From NCBI RefSeq assembly GCF_019703515.2, contig NC_059393.1, positions 15,620,501-15,684,500 of the forward strand: DNA of 64,000 nucleotides, read 5' to 3'. Within the stretch, counting starts at the first letter, position 1, and each line of letters starts with the position of its first letter. The translations under genes were made by a program, and so were the position numbers. The stretch comes from Myxocyprinus asiaticus. Taxonomy: Eukaryota > Chordata > Actinopteri > Cypriniformes > Catostomidae. Below the pieces are notes generated by a model. That model saw nothing but the letters and a program-made list of their open reading frames with translations. It searched no databases and was not told where the DNA came from. Shown here one piece after another: positions 1 through 11,789 of the stretch.

Positions 1-54
1 CTGTGTCGACATTACAAGAATTACTTTTTTTTATTGTTGAGCCCTGCATAATGT

Positions 55-299
55 CCCTTACAAAAATCAGGAGTTCACTGCAAATTTGCGGCAAACTTGC
101 GGCAAATTATCCATTGTGGCCAAAGGTTTTCTGCAGGTTCACCACTAGCGGTGAAGAGCTGCAAACTTCTGGCAAATATTTGCGGCGAATCACAAGCTCA
201 TTTGTATGTGAAAATAAAGAGTGGCAAATTTGCAGCAAATTTGTGGCAAGTTTGCAGATAGTTTGGAAGAATTATTATTATATTAGATTTTTGTAAGGG
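55..299 (+). mobile_element. CCCTTAC-ended MITE, copy A
   Basis: Short non-autonomous DNA transposon. It starts CCCTTACAAAAATC and ends with the inverse TTTTTGTAAGGG. The inside is a run of GCAAATTTGCGGCAAA-like motifs in both orientations, so it is rich in hairpins. The two bases outside the ends are GT on both sides (53-54 and 300-301), consistent with a 2-bp target duplication. Three more copies lie in this window. No transposase is encoded. Superfamily not assigned. Confidence 0.8.
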
Positions 300-405
300 G
301 TTTCTTTTTTTTTTTAATTTTTCTAAATCCTAAAACTTTGTTTACTTCTAGGTTTACATTGGATTTCGAACCCCAGATTTCAATGTTGACTGTATAATCC
401 ACTAT

Positions 406-406
<1 letters not shown>

Positions 407-465
<59 letters not shown>

Positions 466-550
466 AGACAGACAGACAGAGAGAGAGAGACAGACAGAGA
501 GACAGACAGAGACAGAGATACAGAGAGAGACAGACAGACAGAGAGAGACA
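407..550. repeat. (CA)28 followed by (GA)/(GACA)n microsatellite
   Basis: A pure CA run from 407 to 462 passes directly into interspersed GA and GACA repeats up to about 550. Open frames across it are low-complexity artefacts. Confidence 0.97.
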
Positions 551-1587
551 TCTGTCTTTTTTTTTTTTAAGATTTACACATTTCAATTGTATGACAAATT
601 TCCATTAAACTGAATTGGGTCATTTTAAATAGTGTACATACAATATTATCAATTCAAATAAATGGCGACAATTCTTCCGGCATCCCTCCACCTCCCCATC
701 TCTACCTTTATATTTCATATTGCCTATACCAATTATTTCAAAATTGTCTTTTTTATTTCTTGCTTTAGTCAGATAGTCAATTGAGGGGTGGGGTGGGTGG
801 CAGGGTCTCAGAGCTCAAGCCCAGACCTGTGCTCGATCCCATCCGCAATGGACAGCATGGAAAATAAATTTACTTTATTGCACTCCAGGACAATATGAAC
901 TAGACAATTTGTGAATTAGGAGTATGAACATATATAAAAAAAATCCTTAGTTTTAACACAATAAATTTTGGTAAATGGCAAAGCAGCTAAATCTGCTTTG
1001 GGATTAACTGAACTACTCTTACACTAAGCAACGTTAAGCATATTTAAACAAATCAAATTGTACTAATTAATAATTTGCTTAAATCTTACTTTTGCCAGGA
1101 ATATTTTTTGAGTATGTAACCCATATAGATTTAATCGAAAGACACTCTTCAATCTGAATGTACAGTAGAGTAAATGTTTTGCATTTGTCAGCGTGACATT
1201 TTCTAATGCAGCTGTGTGCGATAATAACAGCGAACGTGCAGGAAGGACAGCTATTGAGATGGTTAAAGATGAACTTTCAGGTATGGGTTTGCAAAGAGAG
1301 GCATGAGAAACATGTTTGTTCTACCTCCCCTCGCAGGAAAAGGAGTGGAGAGGTTTTATTTTCTGTGAAGGTAAGGTAAAGTGCACTTCTTTAACCTGTG
1401 TGTGCCTGTCCTCTCCCCATCACTGTCACCGCTTCGTTCGTGAGTGCCGGTAAATAAATTCAGTGGCAGCTAATTCCCTTGACATTTACACATCTAGCAT
1501 GGTGAGTCATTTTTGGAGGGAGAATGGAAGGGAAAGTTATCAAAGATTGATTTATTGGTATGCTTCCCTTTGTGGTGTTCCCAGTTC
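551..1587. other. Non-coding interval, no recognised feature
   Basis: AT-rich single-copy-looking DNA. I see no open frame with recognisable protein similarity, no structured RNA and no repeat matching the other families in the window. Confidence 0.5.
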
Positions 1588-1619
1588 CATTTGTGTGTGT
1601 GTGTGCATACAATATATAT

Positions 1620-1663
<44 letters not shown>
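1588..1663. repeat. (GT)n microsatellite
   Basis: A short GT run near 1590-1605 precedes a pure (GT)21 run at 1622-1663. Open frames in both directions here are repeat artefacts. Confidence 0.95.
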
Positions 1664-1665
<2 letters not shown>

Positions 1666-2430
1666 ACGCCTACACACTCTGTTGTTGACATTGCCTGGTG
1701 TTCTTTCCTCCATTTACCTCAGTGACTGTAATCTCAGGGAGCGCGTCATAAAGGGAAGCATCACCTCACGGCGAGTGCACAGCCGAGGAGCTGTGGCATA
1801 CAGAACACAGCACTGCCATCTATCTCACACTGTTCAAAACAAATCCCTGTCTCTAATCCTGAAATGCAGCCATTTATATCCCCTTTCAAAAAGCGACAAC
1901 AAAGGAATGCTACACTAAGACGGCTCGAGGGAAACGTTGAAAAATCCCTAAAATCCTTCTACAGATGACAATTACATGAATGCAACACAGTATGTACATA
2001 AAATAACATCTCAGTCTGAACAAGAACACAGTAGAGACACAGTAATCCAGTGTTAAAGACATTTAAAGTAAAAATGAAATCACAATTGGTGTTTTTGTGA
2101 CTTTTAGTCCATGTGTGGTAGCTTTGAGGCCATCTATTCACAGTGTACGAGTTGACAAAATTATTTAAACAGCTATACACATTTAAACAGAATTAGAAAT
2201 ATTGATGACTCATCATGCACTATGCAGATTTTTGTCTAATCAAATGCTCTCTAGTATGAAAATGTCCCTCCCCCTAATACTACCTGGCTGCAACGGACAA
2301 GCAATTAGCAAAACACTGAGCGCTGCTTACATGCAGAATTTTACTCCAATTATGCTGAATTAACCAACAATGTGTTAAGTTCATATAAAAGCATTAAACT
2401 GTTTTCCTTTATTAGAATAAGTGAATTAAG

Positions 2431-2450
2431 CAAAAAAAAAAAAAAAAAAA
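2431..2450. repeat. Poly(A) run
   Basis: Uninterrupted A tract of about 20 bases inside the inserted segment. Confidence 0.9.
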
Positions 2451-2469
2451 ACTTTCATTGTAAACACCT

Positions 2470-3385
2470 TTACCGCCGTTCATACCGGCTTAAGCTGGTG
2501 CCACATTGGCAGACTCCAAACAACATGATTTTGGCTGAGGGTGTCACAGAAATGGACTGTTTTGTTGAAATCTCACTCTCTTCAGTTGGAGATATGACAC
2601 ACTTGCCGATTAAGAATGGTGGATGGGTGACAACTCTTACCAAAAGTCTAAACTAACTGCAGACCTGCCACAAATTTGCATCTCTTTATTTTCACATGCA
2701 AATGAGCTTGTGATTCACCACAAATGTTTGCCAGAAGTTTGCAGCTCTTCACCGGTAGTGGTGAAACTCCGGCAAACGTTTAGCAACAATGGACAATTTG
2801 ACGCAAATTTGACGCAAAGCTCATTTGCATGTCAAAATTATCTGTGGTGAATTTGCGGAAAGTTTGCGGCAAATTTGCAGTGAAATCTCAATATTTGTAA
2901 AGGAAACATACTGTACCGACTCACCGCAACTCTCCACAAAATAACAACAGGAGTCCCACATGAGCATAAACAATTGTAGTAGATTGACTTAGGATGTGAT
3001 TCACAGAGTAACTTCACCTTATGAAAGTGTGTGACTATGTATTTATCCTCTCAAGGCTTGCTGCGTATGTCTGCATGCAGCTTTCGGTGAGTAAAGAAAT
3101 TTCGTTCAGTAAAGACTATTGTGTCTCCTCTTTCTGATTTAATTAGTAATTTAGTGAAAGATAAAAATGCAGAAAAAATGCTTGGTGACAGAATCACTAT
3201 GGATTACAATCAGATGAAAAACGTTATAATCAGATGAAAAAGTTCAGATCAGCTTGACGTCTTGTCAGTTCTTCAGTAAGAGAAGAAGCTCATTCATCAC
3301 TTGACGAGGACACAAGACCCCGCCCTGGTGACAATAAGATTTTTTCAAGCAAGCTTGATGTGCTTCTTCAGTTTTTTTAAGCCAG
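2470..3385 (+). mobile_element. Fragment of the CATGATCACA-ended element family
   Basis: Pieces at 2495-2570 and 2995-3385 are colinear with 62115-62440. Shared landmarks include GGCAGACTCCAAACAACATG versus the related CAGACTCAGAGCAACTTG, CTTGTCAGTTCTTCAGTAA and GACCCCGCCCTGG. About 400 bp, including MITE copy B, interrupt the match. Neither end is preserved. Non-coding. Confidence 0.6.
2634..2903 (-). mobile_element. CCCTTAC-ended MITE, copy B
   Basis: Reverse orientation relative to copies A and C. The ends are slightly decayed (CTCTTACC at the left, TTTGTAAAGG at the right). The flanking dinucleotides are AA at 2632-2633 and AA at 2904-2905, again a 2-bp repeat. The core carries the family landmarks: an ACATGCAAATGAGCTTGTGA block, TGCCAGAAGTTTGCAG, and a TCACCGGTAGTGGTGA hairpin. 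Confidence 0.78.
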
Positions 3386-3600
3386 TTTTTCAGTTTTTTT
3401 AATGCGTTGTCAGATATTTTTATCATAAATATCAGATGTTTGGTAGTTATCAGCATATAGTAAAGCTAGATTAAAAAAGGGACAGGCTCTTCGATATGTC
3501 CCACCCCAACTTCTTGTTTTGATAGGAAATACATCAACACAGAAAAGAAAACTGCACTTTCTTAATGCACTTTGCTGGTGTTATTGTGAACGATTCATCT

Positions 3601-4264
3601 GTGCACACTTTTCTGGAAAAAAAAATGTTTTGTCTTTGTAATCTATAATTAAAATATAACTTGTTCTGCTTCTGAAATGACTTACATGTGATGTCACCAA
3701 GCCTATTTATTCATGATCTAATCAGTTTCCAGTGATAAAGCAGAAGTCCTGCCCTATATTTTTTTCTCTTTGCAATCACATTACAAAAGTAAAATCGGTT
3801 ACAAACACCATTTCATGTTGACTTCAAAAGTCGGAGGTGAGTTTATACTGTAGCTAACAACGTACATCAGTTATTGATTTCAATGCATATTAGGTTTAAT
3901 ATTTCATACACGTCTGACACACAGTATCTACCAGTCACAGTCGACCAGTGCTCACATGACACACCAGTATCTCCAAGCAAGGTCGTACAGTACTGAAGGT
4001 GAAAACACTGGGAGTATCTTGTACTCACACATGCACAAAGTGTGAACATTAAGATCACACAGATAACATGACATTGCTTTTTTCTTAAGAGGGTAGAGGT
4101 TCAAAGAAAGTTCATATTGCATTAAAATGACAGTGGGGATTTGAGTGCCACAGTAGAGGAAACTTAAGTCATACTATAGTGGAATAAAATCATAGATAAT
4201 ACATGGACTCAAATGGCCTGTTACTTTTTATAAGAATTTAGTTGGGCAGCAACTTCCAAATACA
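3601..4264. other. Non-coding interval, no recognised feature
   Basis: AT-rich sequence without a supportable gene or repeat assignment. Confidence 0.5.
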
Positions 4265-4329
4265 GGTTTAGAAGATGAGGGTGGGTAAATAATGACAGAA
4301 TTTAGTTTTTGGGTGAACTATTCTATTAA
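4265..4329 (-). mobile_element. Terminal fragment of an Angel-like TTAA element
   Basis: Matches the right end of the family: GGGTGGGTAAATAATGACAG, then TTTTTGGGTGAACTATTC, ending in TTAA at 4326-4329. The opposite end is not found nearby. Confidence 0.65.
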
Positions 4330-5412
4330 CCTTTCTGTGGTTAAAAAGGTACACAAAATGCTAGCAATATTTATTGTTATTACAACAGCATGCCTTCCAT
4401 GCTTGAATATGGATTAATATTTCTCCCAAACAGTAATTGAAGATCTGGGCCAATTCTGAGCACTAGTAGACTGTTACATTCTCAAAAGCAGCCATGAGAT
4501 ACTGGCAAGAAATGGTTAATTCATAATTTTCATATTCTGCTGCATAAGGAGCCGTTCAGACGGTTCACATTTTTCTGTGTAAACATGCGCCAGACGTACA
4601 TCTTTGGCCATTATGGCTGCCCATGTCACCCATGCCAAAATCCACCACTGAATCTGACTCTGAACGGCTCCAAAGGTGGAAACTTTGCAAACTCCCTCTG
4701 AGACATTCAAATTATATTGACTTGATTATATTGATTATCGTTTTTTCCCCAATGAGTTTACACCAAAAATGGATGTTGCCTCCTCATTTCTTCTAATTTT
4801 CTATTGTTCCTCTTGCAGATATATCTTCACTGATTTCCAGAAGACCATCATTTGACAAAGCTTTGCTTTTTTGTTGCTGGTTAGAGGTCCAAAATCACAG
4901 GTAACACTTCTCCAATGCAAAGCTCGCTCCATTTGTCCAAATGTCAGCACTGCCGAGTCCTGAATTTTTCCAACCGTTACCTTCGTAGGCAGACAATGGA
5001 GCAAAATGTCAAATGAGGCAAAGTTGATCAGGAGATAGAGGATGTATCAGCTTGTCTCTTCATGGACCATTTCACGTAGGTGAGCCCTATCACAACGTGA
5101 CATCTGGATGCTAATCCAACTCCATGGGTGGAGCACAGGAGAGTAATAAGCAGTCAAGCATTTATGAAGCTTAAAGTTAAAGATAATTACAGCATGTCAC
5201 ATTGATCATTGATGTGTCTGAACAGATCGCTGGACGGCCTGCTGTTACGATTGAGATGATGCTGCATGGATCGCTACCTGTGAAGGGAACGTTATGTGAT
5301 TACTGATTAGCATTTCAGATAATGCTTATGGAATGCTCAATTACAGAACTGAAAACTATCCCAGAGGGATATTTAGTAGCTTTTATGTTCTCATTTATGT
5401 TTCAAATATGTT

Positions 5413-5505
5413 TTAAAGGGATAATTCATCCAAAAATGACAATTCTGTCATCAATTGATGAGAAATATTTAAGTTCATATTGAAATCTCTGACTTTCATG
5501 TTAAA
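5413..5505 (+). mobile_element. Terminal fragment of an Angel-like TTAA element
   Basis: Begins TTAAAGGGATAATTCATCC and continues AAAAATGACAATTCTGTCATC, the left-end signature of the family. The right end is missing. Confidence 0.65.
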
Positions 5506-5511
5506 AAGACA

Positions 5512-5674
5512 ATCTTAACCAGCATGCAGTTCCCATGATGGTCTAAGCTGGTTTGTGCTGGTTAGTGTTGGTTTGATGCTGGTCATGCTAGTGGTCCAGC
5601 TTAGCCATGCTTTTTACCAGAAAAGCCTTGCTGGTGAAGCTGGTTGATCAGCATGTTCTTTCTGATGAAGCTGG
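5512..5674. repeat. Dispersed CTGGT/CCAGC-rich repeat
   Basis: Dense alternation of CCAGC and GCTGG, with strong hairpin potential. Related pieces lie at 6165-6198 (ending TTTTCAGCAGGG), 12490-12690, 35585-35745 and 53048-53155. The tandem array at 22.7-23.5 kb uses the same motifs. It is probably a non-autonomous DNA transposon family; the class was not determined. Confidence 0.55.
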
Positions 5675-6095
5675 TTAAAGGTGCAATCAGTAATTTTTTC
5701 CCCATTAAAAAAGTTTTACTCCTAAAGAAATTAATTGTAATTTTGAAACATACTGTATGTTTAAAATCATGACCACTGAGATGAAGACTCTAGTCATATC
5801 AGTAACCTTATAAAAGCTGTTTTATTCTACATGGAGCAGGGGCACCCTCATGGGGGCTGCCATTTTAGAATCACATGACCAGCTGAATACTACTCACTTA
5901 ATCTCAGTAGCCGTCTTTTTATTGGACACTTTCACTCTTGGATTAAATTAATCATGGCTGATTGTGAATAGTGAATTTCTACAATGGCATCTGTAACTGA
6001 AAACTATTGATTTTGAATGATGCTGCATACACACCATTAGTTATCACTGTAAGTCCAAGATGACATGAGCAAAAAGTTACTGAGTGCACCTTTAA
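5675..6095. mobile_element. TTAA-flanked fold-back element, GTGCA type
   Basis: Bounded by TTAA at 5675-5678 and at 6092-6095. Inside the TTAA the ends are AAGGTGCAATCAGTAA and its inverse TTACTGAGTGCACCTT. A TTAA target is typical of piggyBac-like and Kolobok-like transposases. It is too short to code. A second, interrupted copy lies at 61757-63085. It sits directly against CTGGT-rich repeat sequence on its left. Confidence 0.8.
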
Positions 6096-6797
6096 GATAG
6101 TTTAAAAGCCTGGTGCAGACACCAGCAGCCCATTCTGGAGGACCATCATTCAAAACACAACATAAGATGGTGACCAGCAATGCTGGTCTTTTCAGCAGGG
6201 TTTTGATTGCAGACTTTGGTATCTTGGCGAATCTGTTTAAGACATTGTTGAGATCTCTTTGGAACTCTTGAAGAGACATGTGAGTTTACTAAGGTCTATT
6301 TCTCAGAAGGGAAATCGAAGAAACAAGACTTGGCAAAGGTCTCCATTTGGACTATTTTTAATCTCATTGCTGTCTAGGACAAACAATTGAGATATTAGAA
6401 AGATCACATTTGTGGTTTTACTTTCCTTTGGGATCTTCCATTGGGGATTTGATAAGAATGTTGATTCTTGTGCTGTGTATCAACCTTTTATGAATAGTAG
6501 ATATAGCTGCTGTACATTCTGTTAAGCAAATCTCAATTTAAATTTTTTTTATTTATTTTTTTTGCATACAACATTCATTACATGACCCACTCATTGGTTA
6601 TTTTGCATGTCAAAGGCCAGATATTCTAATTTAGACAGACACCTACAAGACATTGGTGAAGGACAAAGGTCATTGTTTGAGCTTGAGAACTGATGAGCGC
6701 ACAATATTCTCCTTCACTTCTTTAGCTTGTAACACTGTAGACAGGCACCATACTGAGGGCCATGCTGAGAGATGGATCTGGACAATGAATGAATGAA

Positions 6798-7349
6798 CAT
6801 TACATTTGTATAGTGCTTTTCTGACACTACACTCAAAGCACTTTACACAGTGAACAGGGGACTCTCCTCAACAACCAGCGTGCAGCATCCACCTGGATGA
6901 TGCAACAGCAGCCATAGTGCACCAGTACACTCACCACACACCAGCTATTGGTGGAGAGGAGAGAGTGGAGTGATAGAGATTATTAGGAAGCCATGATTGA
7001 TAAGGGCCAATGGGGGGGAATTTGGCCAGGACACCAGGGTTACACTCCTACTCTTCTCAAGAAGTGTCCTGGGATTTTTAATGACCACAGAGAGTCAGGA
7101 CCTCAGTTTAAAGTCTCATCCAAAGGACATTGCCTTTTTACAGTATAGTGTCCCCATCACTATACTGGGGCATTAGGACCTACACAGTCCGCAGGGTGAG
7201 CACCCCCTGCTGGACTCCCTAATACCTCTTCCAGCAGCAACCTTAGTTTTTCCGCAGGAGGTCTCCCATCCAGGTACTGACCAGGCTCAACCGTGCTTAG
7301 CTTCAGTAGGCAACCAGTCTTGAGCTACAGGGTGATATAACTGCTGGAT
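6798..7349 (-). mobile_element. 5S rRNA-derived SINE (SINE3 type)
   Basis: Read on the minus strand, the head (about 7349 down to 7255) resembles 5S rRNA. It includes GAAGCTAAGCACGGTTGAGC, CTGGTCAGTACCTGGATGGG and AGACC, which correspond to the internal A- and C-box promoter region. The body runs to a tail reading AAGCACTATACAAATGTAAT. The same AATGAATGAATGAA lies outside both ends (6784-6797 and 7350-7363). That fits a target duplication, but ATGA is a simple repeat, so this is not decisive. It is a decayed retroposon and not a functional 5S gene: the 5S similarity covers only part of the RNA. Confidence 0.78.
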
Positions 7350-7363
7350 AATGAATGAATGAA

Positions 7364-7827
7364 TGAATGGAGCCAAGAAGCAGGTACCAGCCGCAGCCCT
7401 ACCCCATCATGTAGTTTGGCACTCCCTAACACAAACACAACCTTACACACACTCACACATACGGTACTCAAACACTTTGGTCCTGCAACATGAACGGCTA
7501 TTGCAGCCAAGCCATGAAGCATGTAGAGAAAACAACACATGGTTGCCCCTGACCCTGAGCTCAGGCAAGCCTTACATAAACGTTCCTGTGTCTTGCTTCC
7601 GCAGTGCCCCTCCGGCAGCTGTGTCAACACATGCAAGGGTCCTGATCTTAAACAAAACCTCAAGAAATGTATTATAAACTGTCCCACTAATTTACCTGTG
7701 AAACATTTGGATATCGAACGACAGTGTGAAATCGTAAATACACAATAAAAATGAAGGCTCTAAAGCTTTTTGCTTGGTATGTTTAAGGAGGCTGTGTGTT
7801 TATTTAAAGTGTTTAGTTGTCTGGTTT
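7364..7827. other. Non-coding interval, no recognised feature
   Basis: Open frames on both strands overlap each other here and show no recognisable protein features. I make no gene call. Confidence 0.45.
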
Positions 7828-8093
7828 CCCTTACAAAAATCGAGAGTTTTGGCAAACTTGTTGCAAACTTTCCACAAATTTGCTGCAAATTCACCACTTA
7901 TTATTTTCACATACAATAGGCTTTGCAGCAAACTCTTTATTATTGCCAAAGGTTTGCTGCAGGTCACCACAACTGGTGAAGAGCTGTAAATTTCTAGCAA
8001 ACATTTGCGGCGAACCGCAAGCTCATTTGCATATGAAAATAATGAGTGGGAAATTTGTGGCAAGTTTTTCTGAACTGTACATTTTTGTAAGGG
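7828..8093 (+). mobile_element. CCCTTAC-ended MITE, copy C
   Basis: Best-preserved ends: CCCTTACAAAAATCGAGAG at the left, ATTTTTGTAAGGG at the right. The flanking dinucleotide is TT on both sides (7826-7827 and 8094-8095). Same orientation as copy A. Confidence 0.83.
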
Positions 8094-8559
8094 TTGTAAA
8101 TATGTTTGTGTTGATGGAGGCGTGGATGTGTGTCTGTTTGTGGGAGAGAGGGAGTGGTATGGCTCGTCAAGCTGGTTGACATGATTTCTAACAGCTCTTT
8201 CTTGTTACAGTGATAGCGGGTAGAGACCTCAAAACAGCCAAAACACGCCAGAGAGCTGAGAGAGAACAACACGAGAGTGCAGCGACTGGCATGCCTTATT
8301 GTGTGTTTTATTGTTTTATTGTAAAGCTGAAGATTTTGAGAAGTTTGTTAGCTGAGAGATTTTGTTACATTGAACTGACTGAAATAAGAAAAGCACTGAG
8401 AAGGCTTCACTCAAATATACTGAAGCCTACCTGAAGCTTGCCACTGCTCCCCCGTCTCCTCCTTCCATAGCCGAACCTTTAACATGTGTTACAATGTTGA
8501 AGAACATTGCAATAAAAACCGTCTGTTTTGTGGTTGATGCCAGTTAGCACAATGTGTTT

Positions 8560-9076
8560 TTAAGAAGTTAGTTCAGCCAAAAATGAAAATTCTGTCATTC
8601 TAAACCTGTATGACCTGAATTGTTTTGAAATTAAATTTTTTTGTGAATTTTTGTGTGTGTGTGTGTGTGTGTGACATCCGTTCCTGAGTGCTACACAACT
8701 CAAATTCTTACATGAACTTGTGTGCCACTGTGAACTAGATTCACTCATAGTGTTCATGAATGTGCAACAGACAAATGGCTTAAATTATGGGTTGTTTTCT
8801 TACCAAAACCTATATCGTATGCATTCAGAAGACTTGCAATATGACAATAGGAAGTCACATTGACTTAATTTATTATACTTTTGGGTCCTTTTTTAAGCTT
8901 TAAAGTCCCAATCTGAAATGTTCATTTAATTTTTAATTCAGTATCATTTTAATTCAATATCATTAAAATGTTTCCAATTGGGTTCTGGAGAAGAAAGACA
9001 GACATATGGGTGTGGAGCGAAATGAGGGCGAGAAAATTATAACAAAATTTGCATTTTTTGGTGAACTATCCCTTGA
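8560..9076. mobile_element. Angel-like TTAA fold-back element
   Basis: Left end: TTAA at 8560-8563, then GTTCAGCCAAAAATGAAAAT. Right end: GCATTTTTTGGTGAACTATC and CCTTGA, a decayed TTAA. A (TG)11 run lies inside at 8652-8673. Non-coding. Confidence 0.65.
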
Positions 9077-9664
9077 AGTTAAATTAGAAATTATGAAGGA
9101 TTTACATAATATGCTTGCCAGTATTTTTGAGAACAAAAAGCAACAGTTAGTACTCACAATCATACAATTTTGTTAAAATTGTTTTTTGCTTGTCGATGAA
9201 AGTTTTCTTATGTTTTGTTTGAAACTTTTTTTTGAAACAACTAAATTCAATCCATGCCTGTTACATATTTTTGCTAACATAAATTAGCAAGCAACACAGC
9301 ACTGAGAATTTATAGGTGGATATTATTCTAACCGCTGGATGTTATTTATTCTTCGATTGAGTGTTTCCATGTCTCTGGTTTCAGCTTTTATCTGTTTTTC
9401 CAGAGGGCCCCTTGTTTGGTGTCATAACAAACTGTCCAGTCACTCCATTCAATTCTGTTCCTTTGGCTTCGTTGACACAAAACGTCTGAAGGTGTCTGAC
9501 TGCGTGTGTGTTGCTTTGCTGCATTTTTTGTTTTTCTTCCTTCTCAGTTTCACCGTGTCATAATGCATCACAGAGGAAGCGGTGGCTGTGCTGATACAAA
9601 GTGCCTCCATCAGATGGAGGTTGGGTTTCAAAGCCATTGCGATGTCTAATGGGTGACTGGGTTG

Positions 9665-10255
9665 AGATGGCATGGCAAATGTTGCTTCCAAATGTTCATG
9701 TACCCTGAGATTGACCCCATCCTGCCAAATTACTTTCAAGCACCATCCCCCATCAGATATTTTTGCATCAATTCAAAATGTTTACCTTTTTTGTGGCTCT
9801 ACTTGATAGTGCATTGCGCAAGCAACCTTCGAGACACTGGTTCTTGTCCCATGAAAACCAGGTAGCAATTGCGTTCACAAAAAATGGTGAGCATGTCAAA
9901 GCCATAGACTTGTGCGCAACTGCTCTGACATTTGGTGCAGTAGCACCCCAGGTGACCTGAGTTCGAGTCTTGGCTCGAGGCGCTTTCCTGATCTTGATCT
10001 CCCTATTCTCCTCAGTCATTTCCTGTCTATCTCCACTAACCTATCAAATAAAGGTGAAAATTGACAAAAAAAACTCTGTCATTCTGTGGACATTTCACTT
10101 GGAAACTGGAGCTTACGCATTCCCATACGCTCAACAACACTTCCAGCTTTGGCCACTGGGGGCAGCAGTTTGAATTTCAGTTATCACAGACCGATTTCAG
10201 CAGCAGAACTTTTGACCTACAGTCGGCGAATTCACAGTGTGATTAATCTGACAAT
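9665..10255 (+). mobile_element. CATGATCACA-ended family copy, partial
   Basis: Colinear with two parts of the 61815-62850 element. The first part (9670-9960) has AATGTTGCTTCCAAATGTTC and TTTTGCATCAATTCAAA. The second (10075-10250) has CTTCCAGCTTTGGCCACTGG and the terminal CACAGTGTGATTAATC. The middle of the family is missing. Open frames crossing it are not genes. Confidence 0.65.
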
Positions 10256-10389
10256 ATCCAGAAAAATCAGCTTATACCAGCATGGAGGGCACCACACAGT
10301 GAGTCATTTTCACCTTGCCAGCCTGTTACAGAAAAACCAGGTGTTGAAAACCCCTCATTGTTCATTGGCCCCGTTTAAGCGCAGCTTCT

Positions 10390-10890
10390 GAAAAACGTTG
10401 ATATAGGTGTTCGCCATGCCAAACGCTCCCCTCCAGAAATCAGCCACACTTATACACATACCGATTACACATGCAAGCAGCCACCTCTTCAGGCCTGGCC
10501 CCGGGCCCTTTCAGCCGTCACTGTGTCACAGCAGGGCCGGTGACTAACGGTTTTGGCTGCTACTTTTGCAAGGAAGCGGCTGACGCTTCAGGGCCACTCT
10601 GCCAGAGTACACAGACTGGGAATCTGGCCAGTGGCGATACAGGAGGGAGCTGCAAGCATGCCATGCCTGAGAGGAAAGCCATCGCATTAAAAGTGTCTGT
10701 TCAAAAAGGGAATGAAAGGATGGCACGCCGTGACGACATGCAGTGAAGCTAAAACAGCGTTTGGCAGATAAGCAGGACACCGTATGTAAATGGCCATTAT
10801 TGCAAGCCAAAGGACAGCCATGACGTGGCACAACGTGAGTTGTGCAATTTACATGATAGGCCGTAGGTCAGATATAGTAAAGATAAATGT
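10390..10890. other. GC-richer single-copy stretch
   Basis: Noticeably higher GC than its surroundings and without matches to other parts of the window. Open frames of about 90 codons exist on both strands (plus 10471-10746, minus 10544-10831). Neither looks like a known protein. It could be conserved non-coding DNA. Confidence 0.35.
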
Positions 10891-11789
10891 TCACTCATGC
10901 TGTAGTATGTACATATACTCAGTGATGAGAATACAAGCTCAGACCATCATAAATTAACATAGTTCAGGCTGGTTCATGCCAGTTTTTTATTGTTAACGAT
11001 TAAGTCTGTATATTTTTTTGCTGTTAAAATACTTTTACCTAACCTAACTTAATATACAGAGACAACTATAAGTAAATAATTCGTAGGTTCATTTTCTCTA
11101 AAACTATAAACACTTGTGGGGCACTAAGTTGCGCAACTTTTGGAATTTCAGCACAAAAACCTGTGTCTTATTCACTAACCGCCTGAAATCTATGCTTTAA
11201 GCAGGTGCAATCAGTGCTGAAATTGCGCTGAAATTGCACTATTGGATCTCAATAGTGGAGTAATGGTGTTGAGTCCCTGTAGAGTGTGTCAGATTGCAGT
11301 AGTCTGTTGCATTCTCTGCTATATTGCACTCAGAATCAGCCCGCAAGATCGGAATTGCATGTGCAAATTGCATTCAGCAAAGATTTTGTTGGCGCATTTG
11401 CGCAGTTGCCTGATCTGCACAATTCCCATAGTGAATCGGGTGTTAAACCAGCGCAGACAGTGCATGCAAATAACTGGCGCTTTTACAGAGATTTATTTAT
11501 TATACAAAAAAATCCCACGGCACACCACTATCCCACTATCCCACATAACCATTGTCGATAGTTTTCCTTTTCAAGAACTTGTCCATGTTTTCTTTCTGTC
11601 TTAGTAACGTGTTTACTCGTAATGTTTGAAATTTGGCTACGCAAAAAACGCAAGTCACGTAGGTATGCTGTATAATGAGGTCACAGGTGGCAAGAGCGCT
11701 CATTTGTAGATTTGTTCTTGCCAATTAGTTCTTGCAATGCCACAGTAAATTACTTTTTTATTTTTTATTTATGTATTTATTTATTTTGT

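Larger units (their letters stand above)
2150..3600. repeat. Dispersed repeat split by a 1.1-kb insertion
   Basis: The flanks 2150-2327 and 3468-3600 match, in order, one continuous stretch at about 21480-21760. Shared landmarks are ATTGATGACTCAT, GCTCTCTAG and TACATCAACACAG. The material between them (about 2328-3467) is therefore extra and looks inserted. It carries a piece of the CATGATCACA-ended family, which itself contains MITE copy B. Confidence 0.65.

Noticed and set aside
380..586. Ser/Leu/Cys/Val-rich minus-strand frame
   Set aside because: Translation of a CA/GA microsatellite; similar frames at 1494-1725, 14624-14837 and 28124-28641 were rejected for the same reason.
7255..7349. 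Functional 5S rRNA gene
   Set aside because: Only part of the 5S sequence is recognisable and it is fused to a SINE body.
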